Source of the DNA: Brassica napus
Lineage: Eukaryota; Streptophyta; Magnoliopsida; Brassicales; Brassicaceae
Direction of reading: 5' to 3'
DNA: 64,000 nt
Assembly (NCBI RefSeq): GCF_020379485.1
Contig: NC_063434.1
Span: forward strand, 30,327,401-30,391,400
Shown here: in pieces, positions 9,980 to 23,100 of the stretch
How positions within the stretch are numbered: the stretch's first letter is position 1
Layout: each line of letters starts with the position of its first letter
Notes under the pieces: model-generated
Seen by the model: only the letters and a program-made list of their open reading frames with translations
What the model was told of the DNA's origin: nothing
Databases searched by the model: none
Translations under genes and position numbers: made by a program

Positions 9980-11027
9980 TTAGACAGGAACACGCCTTCC
10001 ACGGTAGCGATCCAGCAACTGATACAATTTCAAATGAGATTAAGTCAGGCACATATGTCTCGATTTAGAAGGCTGTGAAAGTAAATTGAAATCAATGCAA
10101 AATGTACCGATCTGATGTATGGATGCTGCAAAAGCCACCCTAGTATAGGTATCCTTTGAAGGAAAACAGCGAGTGTAGGCCAGAAACCACTTAAACATGA
10201 CAAAAAAGAATGGAGAAAAGACATCAATAAAAGAACCAAAACTACATAATGAAATGATGGAACCAACAAACCTGAAGAGCACAAGGAATCCATAAGATTC
10301 TAGAAGCAAACCGAGAATAGGCCATCCAAACACAACCAACAAGAAACCCAAACCAAACGATATAGTTCCCTGTATAGCAACAACAAGTAGACAAAAGAAG
10401 AAGTTATATTACCAGCAAAACAAAACAGCGAGTTATTGTGGGATCAGGATGAAAGCAAAAAAGGTTACTAGAGAAAGAACCTTAAAGTTGCGCCGTTTTG
10501 TAAAGAATTGGATGGCTGGTTGAATCCCAATGGTTAGAGTGACACCCGCCAAGAAGAGGATCTGATTCAAATATATAAATGATCACAGAGAGTTAATATA
10601 ACCTTTAAAAGCTTACTACAACGATTGTACATATACTTACATTTCCCATGGCGATGAGTCCCTTGTCAAACACAAATATCACTCCCAAGAATGTAAAGAA
10701 GACACCAAATCCAGTCAAGCCTAGCCCTATCTCTGCCCAAAAACATCATCACAATTTTCAACGACATGACTTTGAAAATTATGCACAACTCAGTAATCGT
10801 TACATCATGAACAAACACAACAGAACACATGACAGAACCATAACCAAGAAACAGAGGAAAACCAAGTAGTACCCTCATAGTCTAGCATCGGTAACACAAA
10901 CAAATAACTTCGAAGCACCTCTACAGCTTACGACATCGATGGATTACTACTATTTCATGATTACATCCCAAAGACTTAAGAGTTGTCAGAACTTACTTTT
11001 AAGGTCATTCATCTCGAAGGAAGCCAT
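9980..11027 (-). CDS. Got1/Sft2-like vesicle transport protein
   Basis: Six minus-strand exons (11027-10997, 10732-10641, 10561-10481, 10369-10272, 10189-10108, 10018-9980) join in phase to a 140-residue protein starting MASFEMNDLKKIGLGL and ending in the basic tail RYRGRRVPV. This is the full usual Got1 length. Four hydrophobic segments (about residues 13-33, 41-57, 69-91 and 93-112) match the four-helix Got1/Sft2 family. These are small membrane proteins of the early secretory pathway that aid ER-Golgi transport and vesicle fusion. Family motifs seen are FDKGLIAMGN, TKRRNFKGT and FGWPILGLLLE. The 10-codon first exon is short but has a clean GTAAGT donor and restores the family N terminus. 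It is probably the orthologue of At3g03180, by recall and gene order. It is the last gene before the satellite array. Confidence 0.92.
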
Positions 11028-11218
11028 ATTATTGGACAATCAGCAACCTCAAACGCAGAATTCAGGCAACTTCGGATCTAATAAAGTTGTCTTTTGATGT
11101 CTGAAATCGATGAACGAGTTTGAATAGATCAAAGACTGAATCGTGGTGCCAACTTCTGGTGGAAGCAATGTTCTGTTTTACGGCAACGCGAGTCAAAGCC
11201 TCGTCATACTTCCTTCCT

Positions 11219-11226
11219 CCACGTCA
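11219..11226 (-). promoter_or_regulatory. Possible bZIP site upstream of the Got1-like gene
   Basis: On the minus strand TGACGTGG lies about 190 bp upstream of the ATG. It is a C-box/G-box hybrid of the type bound by plant bZIP factors, including those of the ER stress response, which would suit a secretory-pathway gene. A single short match, so only suggestive. Confidence 0.3.
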
Positions 11227-11394
11227 TCTCGACCGATTAATACTTCATAAATTAGAAAGAAGCCCCTCAATTTTTGTGCTTTCATAATATTACCCATCTG
11301 ATTTTTACGAACCCATATGAGAGAACACTAGAGTGTTTTAACTGAAAATGGTCTATTTCATCATGAAATTGACCCCTCATGCATATTCCTTCAT

Positions 11395-11690
11395 GAACTT
11401 TGTAGTACTGCATATTCCGTACTGAATTAAACAAAACTTTAAATATACTACATGAACATTAATGCATCGTGCCATTTTATTACCGAACTTTTAGTAGTAT
11501 ATATTCCATACCGAACTAAACAAAAATTCAAAAATACTACATGAATTCTTAAAATCGTGCTTCTATATATATTGATCGTCAAAGGTGTTAATCATTCATT
11601 CTGTAAAATTAAAAATACTACATGAACTCTCAAAATCGTGCTTATATATATTGACCATCAAAGGTGTTAGTCATCCATTAATTTATCAAA
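11395..11690. repeat. Degenerate tandem repeats between the Got1-like gene and the satellite
   Basis: Units of about 81-88 bp sharing ATACTACATGAA, ATCGTGC and CAAAGGTGTTA words are repeated. The clearest pair starts at 11530 and 11611. A weaker pair shares CCGAACTAAACAAAA-like words near 11410 and 11500. It is unrelated to the satellite monomer and looks like the remnant of a transposable element or an old minisatellite. Confidence 0.6.
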
Positions 11691-11738
11691 ACGCGTTTTT
11701 TTTTCTTTTGTGAAGCAAACGATTCTGTAAAAAAAAAG

Positions 11739-12240
11739 GGAGTACTATGAAGTTTTACTAAATTAATTTATAAAAACAATTGAACGATGCTCATTAACCA
11801 TGAAAAAGAGTTTAGCATACATTAATACAAATTTATAATATGGTTAGAAATTTTAAAACAACAGTAAAGATTATAAGGTTCAGTATATAAAATATTTACT
11901 AAAAATTCAGTATTTTCGTAGGGATTAACACATAGATTTGAGATAAAATTTCCAAAAATACGACAATATTGTTTTAATGCATAGTTGCATCATCCACTAA
12001 CATTTGATGATGTTCAAAGAGGTTTTGAGCATTTGGTTGTCTCCGTTTTTCAAGAAAAATTGTGATTTTATAGTGGTTATTCCTTCGATTTAGGGTGTAT
12101 TACGAAGTTTTACTAAATTAATTGATAAAAAATTATAAAGATTTCCATATACCATTAAAAAAAGCTTAAAATACAGTAATACAAATGTGTAATGTGGATA
12201 GAAATTTTAAAACAACACTAAAGATTATATGCTTCAATAT
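11739..12240 (-). repeat. Diverged satellite monomers in inverted orientation at the array edge
   Basis: This interval is the reverse complement of the main satellite. It shows AGTTTTACTAAATTAATT (11751 and again near 12106, spacing 355), then TTAAAACAAC, GGATTAACACA, GATGATGTTCAAAGAGG and TTGTCTCCGTTTTTCAAGA in the reversed order. It amounts to about 1.4 monomers and carries many more substitutions than the core array, as expected for an array margin that no longer takes part in homogenisation. Confidence 0.88.
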
Positions 12241-12394
12241 TTGGTTGTCTACATTTGTATTAATGTATTTTAAGCTATTTTCCATGGTATATGGGAATCA
12301 ATATTATTTTTTTATTAATTAATTTTGTAAAACTTCATAATACTCCCAAAATCGATGGAATAAACACTATAAAATAACTATTTTCTTGAAAAAC

Positions 12395-12746
12395 GGAGAC
12401 AACAAAGGCTCAAAATCTCTTTGAACATCATCATAGGTTAGTGCAGGATGAAACTATGCATTAAGACAATATTGTCATATTTTTTGAAATTTTCTCAAAA
12501 TCCATATGTTAACCCCTTCGAAAATATTGAGTTTTTGGTTAATACTTTATATACTGAAGCCTATAATATTTAGTGTTGTTTTAAAATTTCTAACCACTTT
12601 CTACATTTGTATTAATGTATTTTAAGCTCTTTTTCATGGAATATGGGAATATTTATAAATTGTTTATCAATTAATTTAGTAAAACTTCATAATACTCCCT
12701 AAATCGATGAAATTACCACTATAAAATAACTATTTTCTTGAAAAAG
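12395..12746 (+). repeat. Representative satellite monomer (352 bp)
   Basis: Given as the reference unit, measured from one GGAGAC to the base before the next. CpG dinucleotides are few and sit mostly at fixed sites: TTCGAAAATATT, AAATCGATG and ACGGAG. I see no internal two-fold repeat when the halves are compared by eye, so 352 is the basic period. Confidence 0.9.
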
Positions 12747-14154
12747 GGAGACAACAAAGGCTCCAAAACTCTTTGAACATCATAATAGGTAAGTGCAGGA
12801 TGAAACTATGCATTAAAAAAATATTGTCATATTTTTTGAAATTTTCTCAAAATCCATGTGTTACCCCCTTCGAAAATATTGAGTTTTTGGTAAATACGTT
12901 ATATATTGAAGCCTATAATCTTTAGTGTTGTTTTAAAATTTCTAACCATATTCTACATTTGTATTAATGTATTTTTAGCTCTTTTTCAAGTTTTATGGGA
13001 ATATTTATAAATTTTTTATCAATTAATTTAGTAAAACTTCAGAATTCTCCCTAAATCGATGAAATAACTACTATAAAATAATTATTTTCTTGAAAACCGG
13101 AGACAACAAATGCTCCAAACCTCTTTGAACATCATCATAGGTAAGTGCAGGATGCAACTATGGATTAAAAAAATATTGTCATATTTTTTGAAATTTTCTC
13201 AAAATCCATGTGTTAACCCCTTCGAAAATATTGAGTTTTTGGAAAATACTTTATATACTTAAGCCTATAATATTTAGTGTGGTTTTAAATTTTCTAAGCA
13301 CTTTCTATATTTTTATTAATGTATTTTAAGCTCTTTTCCATGGTATATGGGAATCATTATTATTTTTTTATTAATTAATTTTGTAAAACTTCATAATACT
13401 CCCAAAATCGATGGAATAAACACTATAAAATAACTATTTTCTTGAAAAACGGAGACAACAAAGGCTCCAAATCTCTTTGAACATCATCATAGGTTAGTGC
13501 AGGATGAAACTATGCATTAAGACAATATTGTCATATTTTTTGAAATTTTCTCAAAATCCATATGTTAACCCCTTTGAAAATATTGAATTTTTGGTTAATA
13601 CTTTATATATTGAAGCCTATAATATTTAGTGTTGTTTTAAAATTTCTAACCACTTTCTACATTTGTATTAATGTATTTTAAGCTCTTTTTCATGGAATAT
13701 GGGAATATTTATAAATTGTTTATCAATTAATTTAGTAAAACTTCATAATACTCCCTAAATCGATGAAATTACCACTATAAAATAACTATTTTCTTGAAAA
13801 AGGGAGACAACAAAGGCTCCAAATCTCTTTGAACATCATAATAGGTAAGTGCAGGATGCAACTATGCATTAAAAAAATATTGTCATATTTTTTGAAATTT
13901 TCTCAAAATCCATGTGTTAACCCCTTCGAAAATATTGAGTTTTTGGTAAATACTTTATATATTGAAGCCTATAATCTTTAGTGTTGTTTAAAAATTTCTA
14001 ACCAAATTCTACATTTGTATTAATGTATTTTTAGCTCTTTTTCACGGTATATGGGAATATTTATAAATTTTTTATCAATTAATTTAGTAAAACTTCATAA
14101 TACTCCATAAATCGATAAAATAACCACTATAAAATAACTATTTTCTTGAAAAAG

Positions 14155-17100
14155 GGACACAACAAAGGCTCCAAATCTCTTTGAACATCATAATAGGTAA
14201 GTGCAGGATGCAACTATGCATTAAAAAAATATTATCACATTTTTTTGAAATTTTCTCAAAATTCATGTGTTATCCCCTTCGAAAATATTGAGTTTTTGGT
14301 AAATACATTATATACTTAAGCCTATAATCTTTAATTTTGTTTTAAAATTTCGAACCACTTTCTACATTTGTATTAATGTATTTTAAGCTATTTTTTCATG
14401 GTTTATGGGAATCTTTATTATTTTTTTATCAATTAATTTAGTAAAACTTCATAATACTCCCTAAATCGATGGAATAACCACTATAAAATAACTATTTTCT
14501 TGAAAAACGGAGACAACAAAAGCTCCAAATCTCTTTGAACATCATCATAGGTTAGTGCATGATGAAACTACGCATTAAAACCATAGTGTCATATTTTATG
14601 AAATTTTCTCAAAATCCATGTGTTAATCCCTTCGAAAAAATTGAGTTTTTGGTAAATTCTTTATATATTGAAGCCTATAATCTTCAGTGTTGTTTAAAAA
14701 TTTCTAACCAAATTCTACATTTGTATTAATGTATTTTTAGCTCTTTTTCACGGTATATGAGAATATTTATAATTTGTTTATCAATTAATTTAGTAAAACT
14801 TCATAATTCTCCATAAATCGATGAAATAACTACTATAAAATAACTATTTTCTTGAAAACCGGAGACAACAAATGCTCCAAACCTCTTTGAACATCATCAT
14901 AGGTAAGTGCAGGATGCAACTATGGATAAAAAAATATTGTCATATTTTTTGAAATTTTCTCAAAATCCATGTGTACCCCTTCGAAAATATTGAGTTTTTG
15001 GTAAATACTTTATATATTGAAGCCTATAATCTTTAGTGTTGTTTAAAAGTTTCTAACCAAATTCAACATTTGTATTAATGTATTTTTAGCTCTTTTTCAC
15101 GGTATATGGGAATATTTATAAATTTTTTATCAATTAATTTAGTAAAACTTCATAATTCTCCCTAAATCGATGAAATAACTACTATAAAATAACTATTTTC
15201 TTGAAAACCGGAGACAACAAATGCTCCAAACCTCTTTGAACATCATCATAGGTAAGTGCAGGATGCAACTATGGATTAAAAAAATTATTGTCATATTTTT
15301 TGAAATTTTCTCAAAATCCATGTGTTAACCCCTTCAAAAATATTGAGTTTTTGGAAAATACTTTATATACTTAAGCCTATAATATTTAGTGTTGTTTTAA
15401 AATTTCTAACCACTTTCTACATTTGTATTAATGTATTTTAAGCTCTTTTTCATGGAATATGGGAATATTTATAAATTGTTTATCAATTAATTTAGTAAAA
15501 CTTCATAATACTCCCTAAATCGATGAAATTACCACTATAAAATAACTATTTTATTGAAAAAGGGAGACAACAAAGGCTCCAAATCTCTTTGAACATCATA
15601 ATAGGTAAGTGCAGGATGCAACTATGGATTAAAAAAATATTGTCATATTTTTTGAAATTTTCTCAAAATCCATGTGTTAACCAACCCCCTTCGAAAATAT
15701 TGAGTTTTTGGTAAATAATTTATATATTGAAGCCTATAATCTTTAGTGTTGTTTAAAAATTTCTAACCAAATTCTACATTTGTATTAATGTATTTTAAGC
15801 TCTTTTTCACGGTATATGGGAATATTTATAAATTTTTTATCAATTAATTTAGTAAAACTTCATAATTCTCCCTAAATCGATGAAATAACTACTATAAAAT
15901 AATTATTTTCTTGAAAACCGGAGACAACAAATGCTCTAAACCTCTTTGAACATCATCATAGGTAAGTGCAGGATGCAACTATGGATTAAAAAAAATATTG
16001 TCATATTTTTTGAAATTTTCTCAAAATCCATGTGTTAACCCCTTCGAAAATATTGAGTTTTTGGAAAATACTTTATATACTAAAGCCTATAATATTTAGT
16101 GTGGTTTTAAATTTTCTAAGCACTTTCTACATTTGTATTAATGTATTTTAAGCTATTTTCCATGGTATATGGGAATCAATATTATTTTTTTATTAATTAA
16201 TTTTGTAAAACTTCATAATACTCCCAAAATCGATGGAATAAACACTATAAAATAACTATTTTCTTGAAAAACGGAGACAACAAAGGCTCCAAATCTCTTT
16301 GAACATCATCATAGGTTAGTGCAGGATGAAACTATGCATTAAGACAATATTGTCATATTTTTTGAAATTTTCTCAAAATCCATATGTTAACCCCTTCGAA
16401 AATATTGATTTTTTGGTTAATACTTTATATACTGAAGCCTATAATATTTAGTGTTGTTTTAAAATTTCTAACCACTTTCTACATTTGTATTAATGTATTT
16501 TAAGCTCTTTTTCATGGAATATGGGAATATTTATAAATTGTTTATCAATTAATTTAGTAAAACTTCATAATACTCCCTAAATCGATGAAATTACCACTAT
16601 AAAATAACTATTTTCTTGAAAAAGGGAGACAACAAAGGCTCCAAATCTCTTTGAACATCATAATAGGTAAGTGCAGGATGCAACTATGCATTAAAAAAAT
16701 ATTGTCATATTTTTTGAAATTTTCTCAAAATCCATGTGTTAACCCCTTCGAAAATATTGAGTTTTTGGTAAATACTTTATATATTAAAGCCTATAATCTT
16801 TAGTGTTGTTTAAAAATTTCTAACCAAATTCTACATTTGTATTAATGTATTTTTAGCTCTTTTTCACGGTATATGGGAATATTTATAAATTTTTTTATCA
16901 ATTAATTTAGTAAAACTTCATAATTCTCCCTAAATCGATGAAATAACTGCTATAAAATAACTATTTTCTTGAAAACCGGAGACAACAAAGGCTCCAAACC
17001 TCTTTGAACATCATCATAGGTAAGTGCAAGATGCAACTATGGATTAAAAAAATATTGTAATATTTTTTGAAATTTTCTCAAAATCCATGTGTTAACCCCT

Positions 17101-20100
17101 TCGAAAATATTGCGTTTTTGGAAAATACTTTATATACTTAAGCCTATAATCTTTAGTGTGGTTTTAAATTTTCTAAGCACTTTCTACATTTGTATTAATG
17201 TATTTTAAGCTCTTTTCCATGGTATATGGGAATCATTATTATTTTTTTATTAATTAATTTAGTAAAACTTCATAATAGTCCCAAAATCGATGGAATAAAC
17301 ACTAAAAATAACTATTTTCTTGAAAAACGGAGACAACAAAGGCTCCAAATCTCTTTGAACATCATAATAGGTAAGTGCAGGATGCAACTATGCATTAAAA
17401 AAATATTGTCATATTTTTTGAAATTTTCTCAAAATCCATGTGTTAACCCCTTCGAAAATATTGAGTTTTTGGTAAATACTTTATATATTGAAGCCTATAA
17501 TCTTTAGTGTTGTTTAAAAATTTCTAACCAAATTCTACATTTGTATTAATGTATTTTTAGCTCTTTTTCACGGTATATGGGAATATTTATAAATTTTTTA
17601 TCAATTAATTTAGTAAAACTTCATAATACTCCCTAAATCGATAAAATAACCACTATAAAATAACTATTTTCTTGAAAAAGGGACACAACAAAGGCTCCAA
17701 ATCTCTTTGAACATCATAATAGGTAAGTGCAGGATGCAACTATGCATTAAAAAAATATTGTCACATTTTTTTGAAATTTTCTCAAAATCCATGTGTTAAC
17801 CCCTTCGAAAATATTGAGTTTTTGGTAAATACATTATATACTTAAGCCTATAATCTTTAATTTTGTTTTAAAATTTCTAACCACTTTCTACATTTGTATT
17901 AATGTATTTTAAGCTATTTTTCATGGTTATGGGAATCTTTATTATTTTTTTATCAATTAATTTAGTAAAACTTCATAATACTCCCTAAATCGATGGAATA
18001 ACCACTATAAAATAACTATTTTCTTGAAAAACGGAGACAACAAAGCTCCAAATCTCTTTGAACATCATCATAGGTTAGTGCATGATGAAACTACGCATTA
18101 AAACCATAGTGTCATATTTTATGAAATTTTCTCAAAATCCATGTGTTAATCCCTTCGAAAAAATTGAGTTTTTGGTAAATTCTTTATATATTGAAGCCTA
18201 TAATCTTCAGTGTTGTTTAAAAATTTCTAACCAAATTCTACATTTGTATTAATGTATTTTTAGCTCTTTTTCACGGTATATGAGAATATTTATAATTTGT
18301 TTTAATTAATTTAGTAAAACTTCATAATTCTCCATAAATCGATGAAATAACTACTATAAAATAACTATTTTCTTGAAAACCGGAGACAACAAATGCTCCA
18401 AACCTCTTTGAACATCATCATAGGTAAGTGCAGGATGCAACTATGGATTAAAAAAATATTGTCATATTTTTTGAAATTTTCTCAAAATCCATGTGTACCC
18501 CTTCGAAAATATTGAAGTTTTTGGTAAATACTTTATATATTGAAGCCTATAATCTTTAGTGTTGTTTAAAATTTCTAACCAAATTCTACATTTGTATTAA
18601 TGTATTTTAGCTCTTTTTCACGGTATATGGGAATATTTATAATTTTTTTATCAATTAATTTAGTAAAACTTCATAATTCTCCCTAAATCGATGAAATAAC
18701 TACTATAAAATAACTATTTTCTTGAAAACCGGAGACAACAAATGCTCCAAACCTCTTTGAACATCATCATAGGTAAGTGCAGGATGCAACTATGATTAAA
18801 AAAATATTGTCATATTTTTTGAAATTTTCTCAAAATCCATGTGTTAACCCCTTCAAAAATATTGAGTTTTTGGAAAATACTTTATATACTTAAGCCTATA
18901 ATATTTAGTGTTGTTTTAAAATTTCTAACCACTTTCTACATTTGTATTAATGTATTTTAAGCTCTTTTTCATGGAATATGGGAATATTTATAAATTGTTT
19001 ATCAATTAATTTAGTAAAACTTCATAATACTCCCTAAATCGATGAAATTACCACTATAAAATAACTATTTTCTTGAAAAAGGGAGACAACAAAGGCTCCA
19101 AATCTCTTTGAACATCATAATAGGTAAGTGCAGGATGCAACTATGCATTAAAAAAATATTGTCATATTTTTTGAAATTTTCTCAAAATCCATGTGTTAAC
19201 CAACCCCTTCGAAAATATTGAGTTTTTGGTAAATAATTTATATATTGAAGCCTATAATCTTTAGTGTTGTTTAAAAATTTCTAACCAAATTCTACATTTG
19301 TATTAATGTATTTTAAGCTCTTTTTCACGGTATATGGGAATATTTATAAATTTTTTATCAATTAATTTAGTAAAACTTCATAATTCTCCCTAAATCGATG
19401 AAATAACTACTATAAAATAATTATTTTCTTGAAAACCGGAGACAACAAATGCTCAAACCTCTTTGAACATCATCATAGGTAAGTGCAGGATGCAACTATG
19501 GATTAAAAAAATATTGTCATATTTTTTGAAATTTTCTCAAAATCCATGTGTTAACCCCTTCGAAAATATTGAGTTTTTGGAAAATACTTTATATACTTAA
19601 GCCTATAATATTTAGTGTGGTTTTAAATTTTCTAAGCACTTTCTACATTTGTATTAATGTATTTTAAGCTATTTTCCATGGTATATGGGAATCAATATTA
19701 TTTTTTTATTAATTAATTTTGTAAAACTTCATAATACTCCAAAATCGATGGAATAAACACTATAAAATAACTATTTTCTTGAAAAACGGAGACAACAAAG
19801 GCTCCAAATCTCTTTGAACATCATCATAGGTTAGTGCAGGATGAAACTATGCATTAAGACAATATTGTCATATTTTTTGAAATTTTCTCAAAATCCATAT
19901 GTTAACCCCTTCGAAAATATTGATTTTTTGGTTAATACTTTATATACTGAAGCCTATAATATTTAGTGTTGTTTTAAAATTTCTAACCACTTTCTACATT
20001 TGTATTAATGTATTTTAAGCTCTTTTTCATGGAATATGGGAATATTTATAAATTGTTTATCAATTAATTTAGTAAAACTTCATAATACTCCCTAAATCGA

Positions 20101-23100
20101 TGAAATTACCACTATAAAATAACTATTTTCTTGAAAAAGGGAGACAACAAAGGCTCCAAATCTCTTTGAACATCATAATAGGTAAGTGCAGGATGCAACT
20201 ATGCATTAAAAAAATATTGTCATATTTTTTGAAATTTTCTCAAAATCCATGTGTTAACCCCTTCGAAAATATTGAGTTTTTGGTAAATACTTTATATATT
20301 AAAGCCTATAATCTTTAGTGTTGTTTAAAAATTTCTAACCAAATTCTACATTTGTATTAATGTATTTTTAGCTCTTTTTCACGGTATATGGGAATATTTA
20401 TAATTTTTTTATCAATTAATTTAGTAAAACTTCATAATTCTCCCTAAATCGATGAAATAACTACTATAAAATAACTATTTTCTTGAAAACCGGAGACAAC
20501 AAAGGCTCCAAACCTCTTTGAACATCATCATAGGTAAGTGCAAGATGCAACTATGGATTAAAAAAATATTGTAATATTTTTTGAAATTTTCTCAAAATCC
20601 ATGTGTTAACCCCTTCGAAAATATTGCGTTTTTGGAAAATACTTTATATACTTAAGCCTATAATCTTTAGTGTGGTTTTAAATTTTCTAAGCACTTTCTA
20701 CATTTGTATTAATGTATTTTAAGCTCTTTTCCATGGTATATGGGAATCATTATTATTTTTTTATTAATTAATTTAGTAAAACTTCATAATAGTCCCAAAA
20801 TCGATGGAATAAACACTATAAAATAACTATTTTCTTGAAAAACGGAGACAACAAAGGCTCCAAATCTCTTTGAACATCATCATAGGTAAGTGCAGGATGA
20901 AACTATGCATTAACACAATATTGTCATATTTTTTGAAATTTTCTCAAAATCCATATGTTAACCTCTTCGAAAATATTGAGTTTTTGGTTAATACTTTATA
21001 TACTGAAGCCTATAATATTTAGTGTTGTTTTAAAATTTCTAACCACTTTCTACATTTGTATTAATGTATTTTAAGCTCTTTTTCACGGTATATGGGAATA
21101 TTTATAAATTGTTTATCAATTAATTTAGTAAAACTTCATAATACTCCCTAAATCGATGAAATAACCACTATAAAATAACTATTTTCTTGAAAAAGGGAGA
21201 CAAAAAAGGCTCCAAATCTCTTTGAACATCATAATAGGTAAGTGCAGGATGCAACTATGCATTAAAATCCATATGTTAACCACTATGCATTATAATCTTT
21301 AATTTTGTTTTAAAATTTCGAACCACTTTCTACATTTGTATTAATGTATTTTAAGCTATTTTTTCATGGTTTATGGGAATCTTTATTATTTTTTTATCAA
21401 TTAATTTAGTAAAACTTCATAATACTCCCTAAATCGATGGAATAACCACTATAAAATAACTATTTTCTTGAAAAACGGAGACAACAAAAGCTCCAAATCT
21501 CTTTGAACATCATCATAGGTTAGTGCATGATGAAACTACGCATTAAAACCATAGTGTCATATTTTATGAAATTTTCTCAAAATCCATGTGTTAATCCCTT
21601 CGAAAAAATTGAGTTTTTGGTAAATTCTTTATATATTGAAGCCTATAATCTTCAGTGTTGTTTAAAAATTTCTAACCAAATTCTACATTTGTATTAATGT
21701 ATTTTTAGCTCTTTTTCACGGTATATGAGAATATTTATAATTTGTTTATCAATTAATTTAGTAAAACTTCATAATTCTCCATAAATCGATGAAATAACTA
21801 CTATAAAATAACTATTTTCTTGAAAACCGGAGACAACAAATGCTCCAAACCTCTTTGAACATCATCATAGGTAAGTGCAGGATGCAACTATGGATTAAAA
21901 AAATATTGTCATATTTTTTGAAATTTTCTCAAAATCCATGTGTACCCCTTCGAAAATATTGAGTTTTTGGTAAATACTTTATATATTGAAGCCTATAATC
22001 TTTAGTGTTGTTTAAAAGTTTCTAACCAAATTCTACATTTGTATTAATGTATTTTTAGCTCTTTTTCACGGTATATGGGAATATTTATAAATTTTTTATC
22101 AATTAATTTAGTAAAACTTCATAATTCTCCCTAAATCGATGAAATAACTACTATAAAATAACTATTTTCTTGAAAACCGGAGACAACAAATGCTCCAAAC
22201 CTCTTTGAACATCATCATAGGTAAGTGCAGGATGCAACTATGGATTAAAAAAATATTGTCATATTTTTTGAAATTTTCTCAAAATCCATGTGTTAACCCC
22301 TTCAAAAATATTGAGTTTTTGGAAATACTTTATATACTTAAGCCTATAATCTTTAGTGTTGTTTTAAAATTTCTAACCACTTTCTACATTTGTATTAATG
22401 TATTTTAAGCTCTTTTCATGGAATATGGGAATATTTATAAATTGTTTATCAATTAATTTAGTAAAACTTCATAATACTCCCTAAATCGATGAAATTACCA
22501 CTATAAAATAACTATTTTCTTGAAAAAGGGAGACAACAAAGGCTCCAAATCTCTTTGAACATCATAATAGGTAAGTGCAGGATGCAACTATGATTAAAAA
22601 ATATTGTCATATTTTTTGAAATTTTCTCAAAATCCATGTGTTAACCAACCCCTTCGAAAATATTGAGTTTTTGGTAAATATTTATATATTGAAGCCTATA
22701 ATCTTTAGTGTTGTTTAAAAATTTCTAACCAAATTCTACATTTGTATTAATGTATTTTAAGCTCTTTTTCATGGTATATGGGAATATTTATAAATTTTTT
22801 ATCAATTAATTTAGTAAAACTTCATAATTCTCCCTAAATCGATGAAATAACTACTATAAAATAATTATTTTCTTGAAAACCGGAGACAACAAATGCTCTA
22901 AACCTCTTTGAACATCATCATAGGTAAGTGCAGGATGCAACTATGGATTAAAAAAATATTGTCATATTTTTTGAAATTTTCTCAAAATCCATGTGTTAAC
23001 CCCTTCGAAAATATTGAGTTTTTGGAAAATACTTTATATACTAAAGCCTATAATATTTAGTGTGTTTTTAAATTTCTAAGCACTTTCTACATTTGTATTA

